Positions 1 to 8,480 of a DNA stretch of 64,000 nt are shown piece after piece; the first letter of the stretch is position 1, and every line of letters starts with the position of its first letter. The notes under the pieces are model-generated. The model had not been told where the DNA came from, made no database searches, and worked only from the letters and a program-made list of their open reading frames with translations. Source of the DNA: Gilvimarinus sp. 2_MG-2023 (GTDB lineage: Bacteria > Pseudomonadota > Gammaproteobacteria > Pseudomonadales > Cellvibrionaceae). Location of the stretch: positions 93,621-157,620 of the forward strand of contig NZ_JAUOQM010000044.1 of the NCBI RefSeq assembly GCF_030547685.1, given 5' to 3'. Made by a program: the position numbers and the translations under genes.

Positions 1-24
1 TCCAGCATCCAGCATCCAGCGTCC
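1..24. repeat. 7-bp tandem repeat at window edge
   Basis: Three copies of the heptamer TCCAGCA (third copy ends in G) and a partial fourth unit lie at the very start of the window, so the array may continue upstream. It abuts the stop codon of the small membrane protein gene that follows. Its unit length matches that of the array at 17576-17649, although the sequence differs. Confidence 0.6.
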
Positions 25-302
25 TACTTATTCCCCCAAATCCTCGCCACCGCCCGGTCTTCCCCCAGTGCGCCAACAATTAGTCCGTACAGGCCAGCCA
101 ATGTAAAGACTAAAACCGGAAAGTAATAACCGAGGTCGGCGCCTTGAGGGATAAGCCAAGCGGCGAGTAAGCCCAGAAAGGTAAAAACCGCGCCAAAGAA
201 AAACAGCACTTTTCGGCTCAAGGGTTTGTAGTGATAAGGTTCTGTGCCCGCTTCAAGCGGTGCCAGCAGGGGCTTGAAAACTTTGCGTAGTGAGGTTTTC
301 AC
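24..302 (-). CDS. small two-TM membrane protein
   Basis: A 92-residue protein beginning at a GTG codon. The first 30 residues are basic and polar; two hydrophobic stretches follow, at about residues 31-50 and 58-78, so it is probably a two-helix inner-membrane protein with both ends in the cytoplasm. I do not recognise a named family. The gene is transcribed away from the 182-residue membrane protein gene on the other strand, with about 225 bp of shared upstream DNA. Function unknown. Confidence 0.6.
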   Translation of the reverse strand: MKTSLRKVFKPLLAPLEAGTEPYHYKPLSRKVLFFFGAVFTFLGLLAAWLIPQGADLGYYFPVLVFTLAGLYGLIVGALGEDRAVARIWGNK

Positions 303-458
303 GAATGTTCTCTGTTAGAGGTTGCAGTGTTTGTCGGCGTGCTCTTTTGCGATCAAAGGCCCACTATTGAGCCGTTCCAGTGCACGCGTTTACTCTTTGA
401 CAATGCCATACCTCATAATCAAAGTAAACTCAAAACCTTGGGCTACCTCGGGCGCTGC

Positions 459-464
459 TATACT
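459..464 (+). promoter_or_regulatory. possible -10 element
   Basis: A TATACT hexamer lies about 65 bp before the ATG of the 182-aa membrane protein. The best upstream -35 match, TTGGGC at 438-443, is only 15 bp away, so this is a weak prediction. Confidence 0.25.
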
Positions 465-528
465 GAGTTGCTATTGGAGGGAGGTGTTAGGTCATCTTTT
501 GCGTTCGATAATCAGGGGAGTTTTCTCG

Positions 529-1077
529 ATGCGTAACCCAAATCGTCAGGTGTTTGTGAAGTTTTCAGCTTTGCTTCTTATTTTGGTGTTGTATTTTGGC
601 TACTTAACCTACCAATATGACCTGCTGACAGGAGGTGTGGCGGCACTGATTACCTGGAGTTTTTTTGTTTTGTGTACGCCGGTGGCCGATGCCGGTTTTT
701 TGCTGGACTTTCCGATCAGGGTTTTGTTCGGGGTGCGGATGATTTGGTCCGAAATCGTGGTGTGGATGGTTGCCATTGGGATCAATGTTGTTGCAATGAC
801 TTCTTTTAGCCATTTTTATGAAGTTACATTTATCACCAAAACGATGCACGCTATTTTGAAAAATCCGTGGCCGTATTGGAGTGTTATTGCATTGTCTGCG
901 GCGGGAACTTTTCTCTCAATTCGCTTTGGCGATGAGCTTATGGATGTATTGCACCATAAGGATAGAGCCTTCTACCTGAGTCACCAATTTAAACACGAGA
1001 TTGTTTTGTTTTTGTTCTTTATTTTTGTGTTGTTTGGTTATTACGAAATTATCTCTACACTGGGTATTGAGTATTAG
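529..1077 (+). CDS. multi-TM membrane protein
   Basis: I place the start at the ATG at 529, which has a purine-rich ribosome site (CAGGGGAG) eight bases upstream; the open frame continues further 5' but that part does not look coding. The 182-residue product is very hydrophobic, with about four to five membrane helices (near residues 10-28, 33-50, 68-90, 115-132 and 155-172) and a charged loop (DELMDVLHHKDR) before the last helix. It is therefore an inner-membrane protein of unknown role. It converges on gcvH, and a strong hairpin separates the two genes. Confidence 0.65.
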   Translation: MRNPNRQVFVKFSALLLILVLYFGYLTYQYDLLTGGVAALITWSFFVLCTPVADAGFLLDFPIRVLFGVRMIWSEIVVWMVAIGINVVAMTSFSHFYEVTFITKTMHAILKNPWPYWSVIALSAAGTFLSIRFGDELMDVLHHKDRAFYLSHQFKHEIVLFLFFIFVLFGYYEIISTLGIEY

Positions 1078-1110
1078 CGCAAGCTAATGTGAAATCAGCT
1101 ATTGCAGCAA

Positions 1111-1145
1111 GGCCGACTCCTCGCCACTGGGGCGGGGTGTCGGCC
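1111..1145. terminator. hairpin between convergent genes
   Basis: A 15-bp stem with one mismatch (arms 1111-1125 and 1131-1145, loop ACTGG) lies between the + strand membrane protein gene and gcvH. It has no clear U-tract on either side, so it may act as a weak bidirectional terminator or transcript-end stabiliser. Confidence 0.5.
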
Positions 1146-1160
1146 CTCTAAACTACACAG

Positions 1161-1550
1161 TTACTCGTCTTCGATAGCAGCCTTGTAGCCGTCAGCATCT
1201 AGGGCGTCGTCCAGTTCAGACAAGTCACTCGGTTTAACTTTGAAAAACCAGCCGTCGTCGTAGGGTGAGCTGTTCACCTGCTCGGGCTCGTCTTCCAGTG
1301 ATTCATTGACCGCAATCACTTCACCTGTCACGGGAGAGTAGATGTCGGAGGCCGCTTTTACCGACTCTACAACACCGGCCTCTTCGCCGGCGGCAACGTT
1401 CGCGCCCACTTCGGGCGTCTCAACGTAGACCACGTCGCCCAGGCTGTCTTGGGCGTGCTCGGTAATACCGATGGTCACGGTGCCGTCTTCTTCCACCCGG
1501 GCCCACTCGTGACTGGGTAGGTATTTCAGTTCGCTGCGAATCTCGCTCAT
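1161..1550 (-). CDS. gcvH: glycine cleavage system H protein
   Basis: This is the lipoyl-carrying shuttle protein of the glycine cleavage system: it carries the aminomethyl group from the P protein to the T protein and is reoxidised by the L protein. The 129-residue length is normal. The lipoylation site is seen as [12 protein letters not shown], making Lys65 the modified residue. I chose the ATG at 1550, preceded by AGGAAAA, over an in-frame upstream start that would add 16 residues and overlap the end of gcvT. gcvT lies 19 bp upstream, so the two form an operon. gcvP is not adjacent and must lie elsewhere. Confidence 0.97.
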   Translation of the reverse strand: MSEIRSELKYLPSHEWARVEEDGTVTIGITEHAQDSLGDVVYVETPEVGANVAAGEEAGVVESVKAASDIYSPVTGEVIAVNESLEDEPEQVNSSPYDDGWFFKVKPSDLSELDDALDADGYKAAIEDE

Positions 1551-1569
1551 GGTGTTTTCCTGTGTCTGT

Positions 1570-2655
1570 TTAAACGAGTGACTGTCCGTGACGGACAAAA
1601 TTAGGTTTGACTATAGTAACTGGCAAGCGCTTGTTGCGCACCTCTACAACGGCCTCTACCTCGGCTTCGGCCGGTACCCGTGCCAAGGCTATGGAGAATC
1701 CCAAGGTAGGAGAAAAGCTACCGCTGGTGATCACACCGGTCGCCTCTACGCCATCGACAATAATAGTCTGTTCCGCGCGCAATACCCCGCGTTCGCGTAA
1801 AACCAACCCGACCAGTTTAGCGGGTACGCCTTCGGCTTGCTGCGCTTCTAGTGGGGCGCGGCCAATAAAATCTCGCTCGGCGTCTTTTAAGTCAATGGTC
1901 CAGCCCATATTGGCTTGCCAGGGGGAGACGGTCTCATCCATTTCGTGGCCGTAGAGGTTCATGCCGGCCTCTAAACGCAGAGTGTCGCGTGCGCCCAGAC
2001 CGCATGGGGCTACGGCATTGTCGATTAGTGTTTGCCACAGCGCGGGGGCATCGGCCTCTGGTAGCATAATTTCCAGCCCATCTTCGCCGGTGTACCCGGT
2101 GCGGGCGATAAACCAGTCGCCAGCGGCTGCGCCGTGAAAGACCTTTAAGCCGTCAATAAGATCGTTTTGTTCGGGCAGTGCTTGTTTGGCTTGTGCCAAG
2201 GCTTTGGGGCCCTGCACGGCAATCATGGCGAAATCGGCGCGCTCTTGCAGTGTGACCGCAAACCCTTCGCTCTGCCGGGTCATCCAAGCCAGGTCTTTAT
2301 CGCGGGTGGCGCAGTTGACCACGACGCGGTACCAGCCGTCCAGGTGGTAGACAATCAAGTCATCGATGACTCCACCAGCTTCGTTTAGCATGCCCGAGTA
2401 GAGGGCTTTGCCGATAAAATCGTCCAATTTGGCAATGTCGTTGGCGAGCAATGTGCGCAAATAAGCGCGGGCATCGGGGCCGGTTACATCCACCACGGTC
2501 ATGTGGGATACATCAAACATTCCGGCATTTTGGCGCACCGTATGGTGTTCTTCGATTTGTGAGCCGTAATTGATTGGCATATCCCAGCCGCCAAAGTCGA
2601 CGATTTTAGCGCCGGCATCAACATGGCTTTGATAAAGGGCGGTGCGGTTTCCCAT
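1570..2655 (-). CDS. gcvT: aminomethyltransferase (T protein)
   Basis: The T protein takes the aminomethyl group from lipoyl-GcvH, releases ammonia and forms 5,10-methylene-tetrahydrofolate. The 361-residue length is typical. N-terminal hallmarks include [12 protein letters not shown] and the DVSHM motif, whose Asp belongs to the folate-binding active site in this family; [12 protein letters not shown] and the C-terminal barrel part follow. It is the first gene of a gcvT-gcvH pair. The 158-bp region upstream, shared with the divergent asmA-like gene, shows no recognisable glycine riboswitch. Confidence 0.97.
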   Translation of the reverse strand: MGNRTALYQSHVDAGAKIVDFGGWDMPINYGSQIEEHHTVRQNAGMFDVSHMTVVDVTGPDARAYLRTLLANDIAKLDDFIGKALYSGMLNEAGGVIDDLIVYHLDGWYRVVVNCATRDKDLAWMTRQSEGFAVTLQERADFAMIAVQGPKALAQAKQALPEQNDLIDGLKVFHGAAAGDWFIARTGYTGEDGLEIMLPEADAPALWQTLIDNAVAPCGLGARDTLRLEAGMNLYGHEMDETVSPWQANMGWTIDLKDAERDFIGRAPLEAQQAEGVPAKLVGLVLRERGVLRAEQTIIVDGVEATGVITSGSFSPTLGFSIALARVPAEAEVEAVVEVRNKRLPVTIVKPNFVRHGQSLV

Positions 2656-2772
2656 TCTGAAGTCCTGCGGGGCAAAGTTAGTAACGAAAGGTCTATTTTA
2701 GCGCGAGGGGTGGTCTTATAACTACCCCCAGTACGAAGTCAGTGGTAGTCGATGGCAGCTAACGAGCGAGCC

Positions 2773-2781
2773 TGCTATGCT
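2773..2781 (+). promoter_or_regulatory. extended -10 promoter for asmA-mutY-yggX
   Basis: TG-C-TATGCT forms an extended -10 element about 33 bp before the asmA ATG, which has a perfect AGGAGG ribosome site at 2801-2806. No good -35 hexamer is seen, as is common for extended -10 promoters. Confidence 0.5.
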
Positions 2782-2813
2782 CGATCCATCGCGAATTATC
2801 AGGAGGCTCTCCA

Positions 2814-5039
2814 ATGAAACGCCTATTGAAAATCATTGTGGGCATTGTTGCCTTGCTAATTTTGATGGCAGTGGCACTGTTATTTTGGCTGGACCCCAAT
2901 GTCTTTAAGCCCCGTATTCAAGCACTGGCCGAAAAGCAAGGCGTACACCTGAGTATGGAGGGCGACCTCAGTTGGCGTTTTTGGCCCAGTGTCGGTATAG
3001 AGCTGAACAAAATTGCGGTAGCTTCTATTAATAACCCCGATGAGCCCGTGGCAAAGCTGCAAAGCGCCAGTCTAATGGTGGCGACTGCACCGCTCTTCTC
3101 GGGCGAGCTAGTGGTAGAGAGTTTGCTAATAAACGGTGCCGAACTGGACTTAACCGTCAATGAGGCCGGGGCGGGTAACTGGCAAGCGCTTACTGCGCGT
3201 GAAAAAGCAGCGATCCAAGATTCCGCTGCCGCCCAAGAAGTGTTGCAGCGCCAAGCCGCTGAAGCTGACTCAACACCGGCCGCGCCGGCAGAGGCGGGTG
3301 AGGCGGGTAGAATCAAGCTCGCCATCGACGTGATTGAAGTCTCTAACGCTCAACTCAATTATCAAGATGCGCGAACAGGCACCGAGCTGGCCCTGGGTAT
3401 CGACGCCTTAAGCCTGCTGGGCTTTAATTTCGAAAACCGCCCCTTTGAGCTGAATCTGCAATCCGTAGTAGCGCTTACCGATCCGGTCAGTTTTCCGCGG
3501 GGGCCGGTGCAGCTCGCACTGAACTTACAAGCGAGTATGACGGTCGATCAAGCCATGAATCAATTTGAGCTGACTTCCTCCGAGCTTAATGCGGATATTA
3601 CCAGCGGTGCCGGCAATGCCGATTTGACGGTTAACTTTGATATGACCGCGCAAGATCTGCAGGGCGATTTAACCTATCAGGGTAAGCTTACCGTTAAGCC
3701 TCTGGATGTTAAGGCGGTATTGGCAAGTTTAGGCCAAACGGTGCCCAGCACTGCCAATCCCGATGCAATGAGCGCCGTCGGTTTTACCGCAGAAGTGGCC
3801 GGCGGCTTGCAAAGCGCGGCCCTCAATAACGTGATGATTACGCTGGATGACACTACATTCACCGGTACTTTGGCGATTACTGATATTCCTAGTCAAGCTA
3901 TTGAGCTGGCCCTGGCTGGCGACAAAATTAATGTGGACCACTATCTGCCGCCCGTGAGCGAGGAGTCGCCCAACGAATCCGAGGCGTCAACGGCCGATTC
4001 AGGCGAGCCCGCGGCCGACTCAGATGCGACCGCAACAGGGAATCAAACGGCGTCGGTACCCGAGGAGCCCCTGCCACTGGAGACCTTGCGCAACTTAAAC
4101 GTAATGGCCGACTTAAGTTTGCAAGAGGTTATCGTCAATCAGCTCACCATGACCAATGTGCAGTTAACTGCAAGGGCTAAAGATGGTTTGCTGGAGCTGC
4201 AAGATGCCAGCTTAAACACCTATCAAGGCCGATTAGAATCAACAGCCACCTTGGATGCACGCGGTGAGCAAGCCCGGGTAAACTTTGACGCGGACCTGGC
4301 TGGGGTAGAGATGGCCCCGCTGTTGCGCGATTTACAGTTGGATGAGAGCGTACAATTAACCGGTGCGTTAAACTTCGATGCCTCGGGTAGCACACAAGGG
4401 GTATATGCCTCCGAGCTGGTTGAGCGTTTGAGTGCCGATGCGAACTTCGCCGGGGACGATGTAGTGTTTGCCCCGATTAATGTGGAAGAGTACTTCTGTA
4501 AAGCCGTCGCACTGGCCAACGATGAAAAAGAAAGTGAGGACGGTCAAACCGGTGAAGAGCGTCAGTGGCCGGACAAAACGCTCATGCGGGCGCTGGAAGG
4601 TAAAGTGACCATTCGCGATCAGATCGTCCAGGTGGAAAACTTCTCTGCCGGCGTTCAGCACCTGATTGTATCCACCCTCGGCAGCCTCAACCTGGGCAAG
4701 CAGCAATACGACTTTAGTTTGCCCATGACCCTGCTGGAAGAGTCCACCAGCGAGATGGGTTGCACCGTCAAAAGCAACTATTGGCTCAACCGCAGTTTAT
4801 CGCTGCTGCGCTGCAAAGGCTCGCTGGCCAATGTTTCGCCGCTAAAAGACTGTGGCCTCGACTCTAAAGCGCTGGAGTCTCTGGTGGGGGATTACGCCAA
4901 ACATCGCTTGCAAAAAGAGTTGATTCGCCAATTGGCCGGTGACGATGAAGACGGCGATGGCGATGGTAATAAAGAACAGAGCGACACCGAAAAAGCGGTC
5001 GAAGGTTTATTGAAAGGTTTATTTAAAAACAACGAATGA
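2814..5039 (+). CDS. AsmA family envelope protein
   Basis: AsmA-family proteins are inner-membrane-anchored periplasmic proteins linked to outer-membrane assembly and phospholipid transport. This 741-residue protein has one N-terminal helix (about residues 5-25) followed by [18 protein letters not shown] and repeated beta-strand-rich segments typical of the family. An Asp/Glu/Ser/Ala-rich spacer lies near residues 380-415. The C-terminal domain has several Cys residues ([25 protein letters not shown]), and the tail is acidic and Gly/Asp-rich. The stop overlaps the mutY start (ATGA), giving translational coupling. The asmA-mutY-yggX order is also found in Pseudomonas. Confidence 0.9.
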   Translation: MKRLLKIIVGIVALLILMAVALLFWLDPNVFKPRIQALAEKQGVHLSMEGDLSWRFWPSVGIELNKIAVASINNPDEPVAKLQSASLMVATAPLFSGELVVESLLINGAELDLTVNEAGAGNWQALTAREKAAIQDSAAAQEVLQRQAAEADSTPAAPAEAGEAGRIKLAIDVIEVSNAQLNYQDARTGTELALGIDALSLLGFNFENRPFELNLQSVVALTDPVSFPRGPVQLALNLQASMTVDQAMNQFELTSSELNADITSGAGNADLTVNFDMTAQDLQGDLTYQGKLTVKPLDVKAVLASLGQTVPSTANPDAMSAVGFTAEVAGGLQSAALNNVMITLDDTTFTGTLAITDIPSQAIELALAGDKINVDHYLPPVSEESPNESEASTADSGEPAADSDATATGNQTASVPEEPLPLETLRNLNVMADLSLQEVIVNQLTMTNVQLTARAKDGLLELQDASLNTYQGRLESTATLDARGEQARVNFDADLAGVEMAPLLRDLQLDESVQLTGALNFDASGSTQGVYASELVERLSADANFAGDDVVFAPINVEEYFCKAVALANDEKESEDGQTGEERQWPDKTLMRALEGKVTIRDQIVQVENFSAGVQHLIVSTLGSLNLGKQQYDFSLPMTLLEESTSEMGCTVKSNYWLNRSLSLLRCKGSLANVSPLKDCGLDSKALESLVGDYAKHRLQKELIRQLAGDDEDGDGDGNKEQSDTEKAVEGLLKGLFKNNE

Positions 5040-6097
5040 CAGATACTTTTTCCCGCGCCGTGCTCATCTGGTTTGATGAGCACGGCCGTAAGCATTTACC
5101 CTGGCAACAAAACATTACCCCGTATCGGGTGTGGCTGTCAGAAATTATGTTGCAGCAAACCCAAGTCACCACCGTTATTCCCTACTTTGAGCGCTTTACC
5201 CAGCGCTACCCGAGTGTGCAGGCGCTCGCTGCCGCACCGCTGGATGACGTGCTGCACCTGTGGACCGGCCTCGGCTACTACGCTCGGGCCCGCAACTTAC
5301 ACAAGTGCGCGCAACAGGTCGTTGAAAATTACGATGGCGACTTTCCGGGCACAGTCGAGCAATTGGCCGCGCTGCCCGGCATTGGTGAGTCCACCGCTGG
5401 CGCCATTGTCAGCATTGCGTTCGGTAAGTACGCGACCATTCTCGATGGCAACGTAAAGCGCGTACTGGCCCGCTACCACGCCATTGACGGCTGGCCCGGG
5501 CAGAGTGGGCCGTTAAAAGCACTGTGGGAAAAGGCGCGTTTGCACACGCCGGAGTCTCGTTGTAACCACTACACCCAAGCCATGATGGACTTGGGGGCGA
5601 CCGTCTGCACGCGCAGCAAACCCGCCTGCGAACACTGCCCCTTGGGCGATGGTTGCACCGCCCGCGCCACCGGCCGCCAGTTAGACTACCCGGGTAAAAA
5701 GCCGAAAAAAGACAAGCCGGTAAAATCGACGTATCTGTTAATGCTGCGCGCGCCCACGGGCGGGCTCTTGCTGCAACAGCGGCCCGCCACCGGAATCTGG
5801 GGCGGTTTGTGGAGCTTTCCCGAGTACCCCTTACAGGCCGACCTCGCCGCCGAGTGCCGTCAGCACTTCGGTGAGCCAGGCGCTATTGAACTGTGGGACA
5901 CCTACCGCCACACCTTCAGCCATTATCACCTCGACATTACTCCGGCTTATATACCGCTGTTGAGTTTGCCCGACAAGGTGATGGAAGCCGGGCCCTCACT
6001 TTGGTATAACGTGCACCAGCCCGAGTCCGTCGGACTGGCCGCACCGGTAAAACGCTTGCTGGAAAAGCTAGCCCAGCTCGATCCGCTGTCCACCTAA
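5036..6097 (+). CDS. mutY: A/G-specific adenine DNA glycosylase
   Basis: MutY removes adenine mispaired with 8-oxoguanine. All key elements are visible in the 353-residue product: catalytic Glu36 in SEIMLQQTQ, the helix-hairpin-helix [10 protein letters not shown] (113-122), catalytic Asp137 in [11 protein letters not shown], and the iron-sulfur loop Cys191-X6-Cys198-X2-Cys201-X5-Cys207. The C-terminal NUDIX-like domain that recognises 8-oxoG begins near residue 235 (LLLQQRP). The ATG overlaps the asmA-like stop by 4 bp. Confidence 0.98.
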   Translation: MTDTFSRAVLIWFDEHGRKHLPWQQNITPYRVWLSEIMLQQTQVTTVIPYFERFTQRYPSVQALAAAPLDDVLHLWTGLGYYARARNLHKCAQQVVENYDGDFPGTVEQLAALPGIGESTAGAIVSIAFGKYATILDGNVKRVLARYHAIDGWPGQSGPLKALWEKARLHTPESRCNHYTQAMMDLGATVCTRSKPACEHCPLGDGCTARATGRQLDYPGKKPKKDKPVKSTYLLMLRAPTGGLLLQQRPATGIWGGLWSFPEYPLQADLAAECRQHFGEPGAIELWDTYRHTFSHYHLDITPAYIPLLSLPDKVMEAGPSLWYNVHQPESVGLAAPVKRLLEKLAQLDPLST

Positions 6098-6117
6098 ATC
6101 ACCAACGAGGTCTACCT

Positions 6118-6399
6118 ATGAGCCGCACAGTCTTTTGTCGCAAATACCAACAGGAGTTGCCCGGGCTGACGCAGGCGCCTTTCCCCGGAGCCAAGGGGCA
6201 GGACATTCTGGACAACATCAGCGCTAAAGCGTGGCAGGAGTGGATGGCCCATCAAACGATGCTGATCAACGAAAAACAGCTCAACCTAATGGACACCGGC
6301 ACGCGAGTTTACCTGGGCGAACAAATGACCAAGTTTCTCTCCGGTGAAGAATACGATGCCGCTGAAGGCTATGTGCCCCCGGAACAGAACAAGGATTAA
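6118..6399 (+). CDS. yggX: Fe(2+)-trafficking protein YggX
   Basis: YggX is a small cytoplasmic protein that protects iron-sulfur clusters from oxidation. The 93-residue length, the N-terminal [10 protein letters not shown] with conserved Cys7, and the PGAKGQDIL and [14 protein letters not shown] motifs are diagnostic. It lies 20 bp after mutY, itself an iron-sulfur enzyme, in the conserved mutY-yggX pairing, and is read by the same operon. Confidence 0.97.
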   Translation: MSRTVFCRKYQQELPGLTQAPFPGAKGQDILDNISAKAWQEWMAHQTMLINEKQLNLMDTGTRVYLGEQMTKFLSGEEYDAAEGYVPPEQNKD

Positions 6400-6460
6400 T
6401 CGCATTTGATTAGTCTTTATACAGTGGCAAGGTAGGGGCAATTTTTTCCAGCCACAGGGC

Positions 6461-6489
6461 TTGACTCCAAGCGCCCCAACAGGTTTAAT
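6461..6489 (+). promoter_or_regulatory. sigma-70 promoter of tRNA-Phe
   Basis: TTGACT (6461-6466) and TTTAAT (6484-6489) are separated by 17 bp. A GC-rich discriminator (ACGCGCC) follows, as is typical of stringently controlled stable-RNA promoters. The mature tRNA starts 48 bp after the -10 box. Confidence 0.7.
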
Positions 6490-6536
6490 ACGCGCCTCTT
6501 GTGACAGCTGCTTTATTAAATAGCCGCTAACACAAA

Positions 6537-6612
6537 GCCCGGATAGCTCAGTCGGTAGAGCAGTGGATTGAAAATCCTCGTGTCGGTGGTTCGATTCCGC
6601 CTCCGGGCACCA
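6537..6612 (+). tRNA. tRNA-Phe (GAA)
   Basis: This 76-nt tRNA has a complete cloverleaf: a 7-bp acceptor stem GCCCGGA/TCCGGGC, D-loop AGCTCAGTCGGTAGAGC, anticodon loop TTGAAAA with GAA anticodon, T-loop GGTTCGATTCC, and an encoded CCA end. It decodes both Phe codons. Confidence 0.98.
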
Positions 6613-6617
6613 TACAG

Positions 6618-6652
6618 AAAAAAAGGCTCGGTCCTCGGATCGGGCCTTTTTT
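6618..6652 (+). terminator. Rho-independent terminator of tRNA-Phe
   Basis: A 9-bp GC-rich stem (22-nt hairpin 6625-6646 with loop CTCG) is flanked by seven A and six T, so the stem extends into A-T pairs and can work in both directions. It starts 6 nt after the tRNA CCA and is copied almost exactly 263 bp downstream. Confidence 0.9.
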
Positions 6653-6703
6653 GTATCTGCAGGTTTTGTGCGGGCGAAATCGAACCAGCTTTTTATGGCG
6701 GTT
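6619..6703 (+). repeat. 85-bp direct repeat, copy 1
   Basis: This block contains the tRNA-Phe terminator plus about 50 bp of downstream DNA. It recurs at 6882-6966 with one mismatch (C at 6660 versus T at 6923). Confidence 0.95.
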
Positions 6704-6713
6704 CGATTGACTC

Positions 6714-6849
6714 GGGGCGTCCTGCCCCTCGCCCTTCGGGCAGCGAAGCTGTCCAACGCGGCGTCCTGCCGCGTTGTCCGCCTCTGGGCACCATAAATAA
6801 AACCTCGCTCTGCGGGCAGCGAAGCTGTGAATCGCGGCGTCCTGCCGCG
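6714..6849. repeat. three hairpins sharing a GTCCT loop
   Basis: Three perfect hairpins have the same five-base loop GTCCT but different stems: GGGGC/GCCCC at 6714-6728, AACGCGGC/GCCGCGTT at 6755-6775 and CGCGGC/GCCGCG at 6833-6849. All share a GGC-GTCCT-GCC core, apart from the outer stem bases, which vary while staying paired. This looks like a short REP-type palindromic element cluster. Confidence 0.75.
6737..6782 (+). repeat. 46-bp direct repeat, copy A
   Basis: It starts CGGGCAGCGAAGCTGT and includes the second GTCCT hairpin; it recurs imperfectly at 6813-6858. The bases right after it (CTCTGGGCACCAT) resemble the 3' end of the tRNA-Phe gene (CTCCGGGCACCAT). Confidence 0.85.
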
Positions 6850-6858
6850 CTTTCCGCC
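6813..6858 (+). repeat. 46-bp direct repeat, copy B
   Basis: Imperfect second copy of 6737-6782, containing the third GTCCT hairpin; differences are clustered on either side of the hairpin core. Confidence 0.85.
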
Positions 6859-6881
6859 GGGTGCAGTGTGCCATTGTCGTC

Positions 6882-6966
6882 AAAAAAGGCTCGGTCCTCG
6901 GATCGGGCCTTTTTTGTATCTGTAGGTTTTGTGCGGGCGAAATCGAACCAGCTTTTTATGGCGGTT
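6882..6966 (+). repeat. 85-bp direct repeat, copy 2 (second terminator)
   Basis: Near-identical copy of 6619-6703, including a full terminator hairpin (6888-6909) with A and T flanks. It would stop any transcript escaping the first terminator. The stretch 6967-7123 after it contains nothing I recognise. Confidence 0.95.
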
Positions 6967-7123
6967 TGGCCGAGTGTGCTGCATTCGATACTGAGTGTGT
7001 CTAAGCCATGAGCGCCGAGGGGGATTGCGCTAGTTGGATCCCTCTTTTGATTTAAGTCTGTTTTGTGTTGCGAGGTTTATCTCGCTTAGTGTTGACGATA
7101 TTTTTTACCGTTGACTTGGCTGT

Positions 7124-8356
7124 TTATGTGGATGTCGGTTTGACACTGGGGTCGGTATTGCGCATGGCGACATGCAAGAGTATTGCACCTGAACAGAGTG
7201 CGGCCGTCAGGGCCATAATTCCCTGCCAGCCATAGGTGGTCATAAGGTGTACGCCGGCGATGGCTCCTGCCGAGGCACCTAGGTAATAGAACAGCATATA
7301 TACGGCGTTTAATCGGCTTTGGGCCGAGGGGTCAATGGCAAATACTCGCACTTGGTTGGGGACTTGAGCGGCAAACACGCCTAAATCAATCAGTACGATG
7401 CCCAGCAGGAGGCCGGCGAGCGAGTACTGAAAACTCCAGAGTACAGCCGTGCCTGCCAGCAGAACCATTAGTGCCAGACATATTGTCCGCCACGTGCCCA
7501 GTGAGGTTACCCAGCGGCCGGAGGCCTTGGCGCCGATAATACCAGCCATGCCTGCGAAGCCAAACAGGCCGGCTTGCTGCAAATCAAGATTGAGTGGCGC
7601 GCTTGTAAGGTGCAGTGACAGGCTAGCCCAAACGGCATTGAACGCGGCAAACCAGAGGGCTCCGGTCATGGCCGACACTCTTAGCAGCGCATGCTGGCGA
7701 AAAAGTGTCAGCATGGAGGTGATCAGAGCAGGGTAGCGCATGGTCGTTGTTCGTGTGCTTTCTGAGGGTAGTACACGCCAAAGCAACAAACCCCAGCCGA
7801 GTGCAGCGGCGGCCGCCGCCCAATAAACCGCACGCCAACCTAAATGCTCGGCGATGCTGCCGCTCAATACTCGCGACAGTAAGATTCCCAGTGTCAGCCC
7901 ACTCATTAAGGTGCCCAGTACCCGCCCCCGTTGTTGTGGGCTGGACAGGGATGCGGCCAGAGGAATGAGTTGCTGTGTGATATTAGCCCCCAACCCCATC
8001 AAAAACGTACCCGCTATCAGCAGTAAGGCGCAACCGGCGCTCGCCTGCATTGCCAACGCGCAGGTAAGCAGTAATGATAGGGCGGCTATTAGCGTGCGCC
8101 GAGGAATGATATCGCCCAGTGGCGAAATAAACAAAATGGCGACGGCGTAGCCCACTTGAGTTGCAAAAGGCACTAGGCTGAGCAGATTATCGCTTAGTGC
8201 CAAACCGTCGCGCAGAGCTGGTAAGAGTGGCTGATAGTAATACAAATTGGCGGCCGTAAAAGCCACTGCCGCTGCCATTATTAGCAAAAGCGGTGTGGAA
8301 GGAGCTGTTGGCCGAGGGGAATCTACCGGTGACTCGGTAATTTGTGTGGTTGGCAT
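7124..8356 (-). CDS. MFS transporter (YnfM/AraJ-like exporter)
   Basis: A 410-residue major facilitator with about 12 membrane helices. The N-terminal NLYYYQPLLPAL, the loop 2-3 motif SPLGDIIPRRT and the GLTLGILLSRVLSG region resemble small-molecule exporters of the YnfM/AraJ type; the substrate cannot be read from sequence. I use the ATG at 8356 instead of an upstream in-frame start, because the mature N-terminus then begins with a short polar leader before the first helix. A LysR-type regulator gene is divergent 124 bp away, the usual arrangement for a regulator and its target. Confidence 0.88.
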   Translation of the reverse strand: MPTTQITESPVDSPRPTAPSTPLLLIMAAAVAFTAANLYYYQPLLPALRDGLALSDNLLSLVPFATQVGYAVAILFISPLGDIIPRRTLIAALSLLLTCALAMQASAGCALLLIAGTFLMGLGANITQQLIPLAASLSSPQQRGRVLGTLMSGLTLGILLSRVLSGSIAEHLGWRAVYWAAAAAALGWGLLLWRVLPSESTRTTTMRYPALITSMLTLFRQHALLRVSAMTGALWFAAFNAVWASLSLHLTSAPLNLDLQQAGLFGFAGMAGIIGAKASGRWVTSLGTWRTICLALMVLLAGTAVLWSFQYSLAGLLLGIVLIDLGVFAAQVPNQVRVFAIDPSAQSRLNAVYMLFYYLGASAGAIAGVHLMTTYGWQGIMALTAALCSGAILLHVAMRNTDPSVKPTST

Positions 8357-8409
8357 AAGTAGGTCTCTGCATAACTGTCCCAAAAACGGGTTAGGCCAGA
8401 CTCTAGCGG

Positions 8410-8426
8410 CTATTATTTAATAATAG
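8410..8426. promoter_or_regulatory. candidate LysR operator
   Basis: A perfect inverted repeat, CTATTAT-TTA-ATAATAG, lies midway between the MFS and lysR starts. It is AT-rich and of a size that fits a LysR-type (T-N11-A) binding site, so it is a plausible control point for both genes. Confidence 0.5.
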
Positions 8427-8480
8427 AAATGATGATATGGTATTCAACCTATAGCAAAATTGTATAAATCGGGGCGGTAA

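Noticed and set aside
322-528. N-terminal extension of the membrane protein gene at 529
   Set aside because: The 69 extra codons lack protein character and the ribosome site sits just before 529.
1616-1632. 17-bp sequence shared with 3175-3191
   Set aside because: The identical stretch lies in gcvT and the asmA-like gene in unrelated reading contexts and seems a coincidence, not a repeat family.
2656-2813. Glycine riboswitch upstream of gcvT
   Set aside because: The conserved glycine aptamer core and the usual tandem arrangement were not found in the 158-bp gap.
6286-6756. 156-codon open frame on the minus strand across yggX end and tRNA-Phe
   Set aside because: It runs antisense through yggX and the tRNA gene and has no protein-like motif; the frame reflects the GC-rich repeats.
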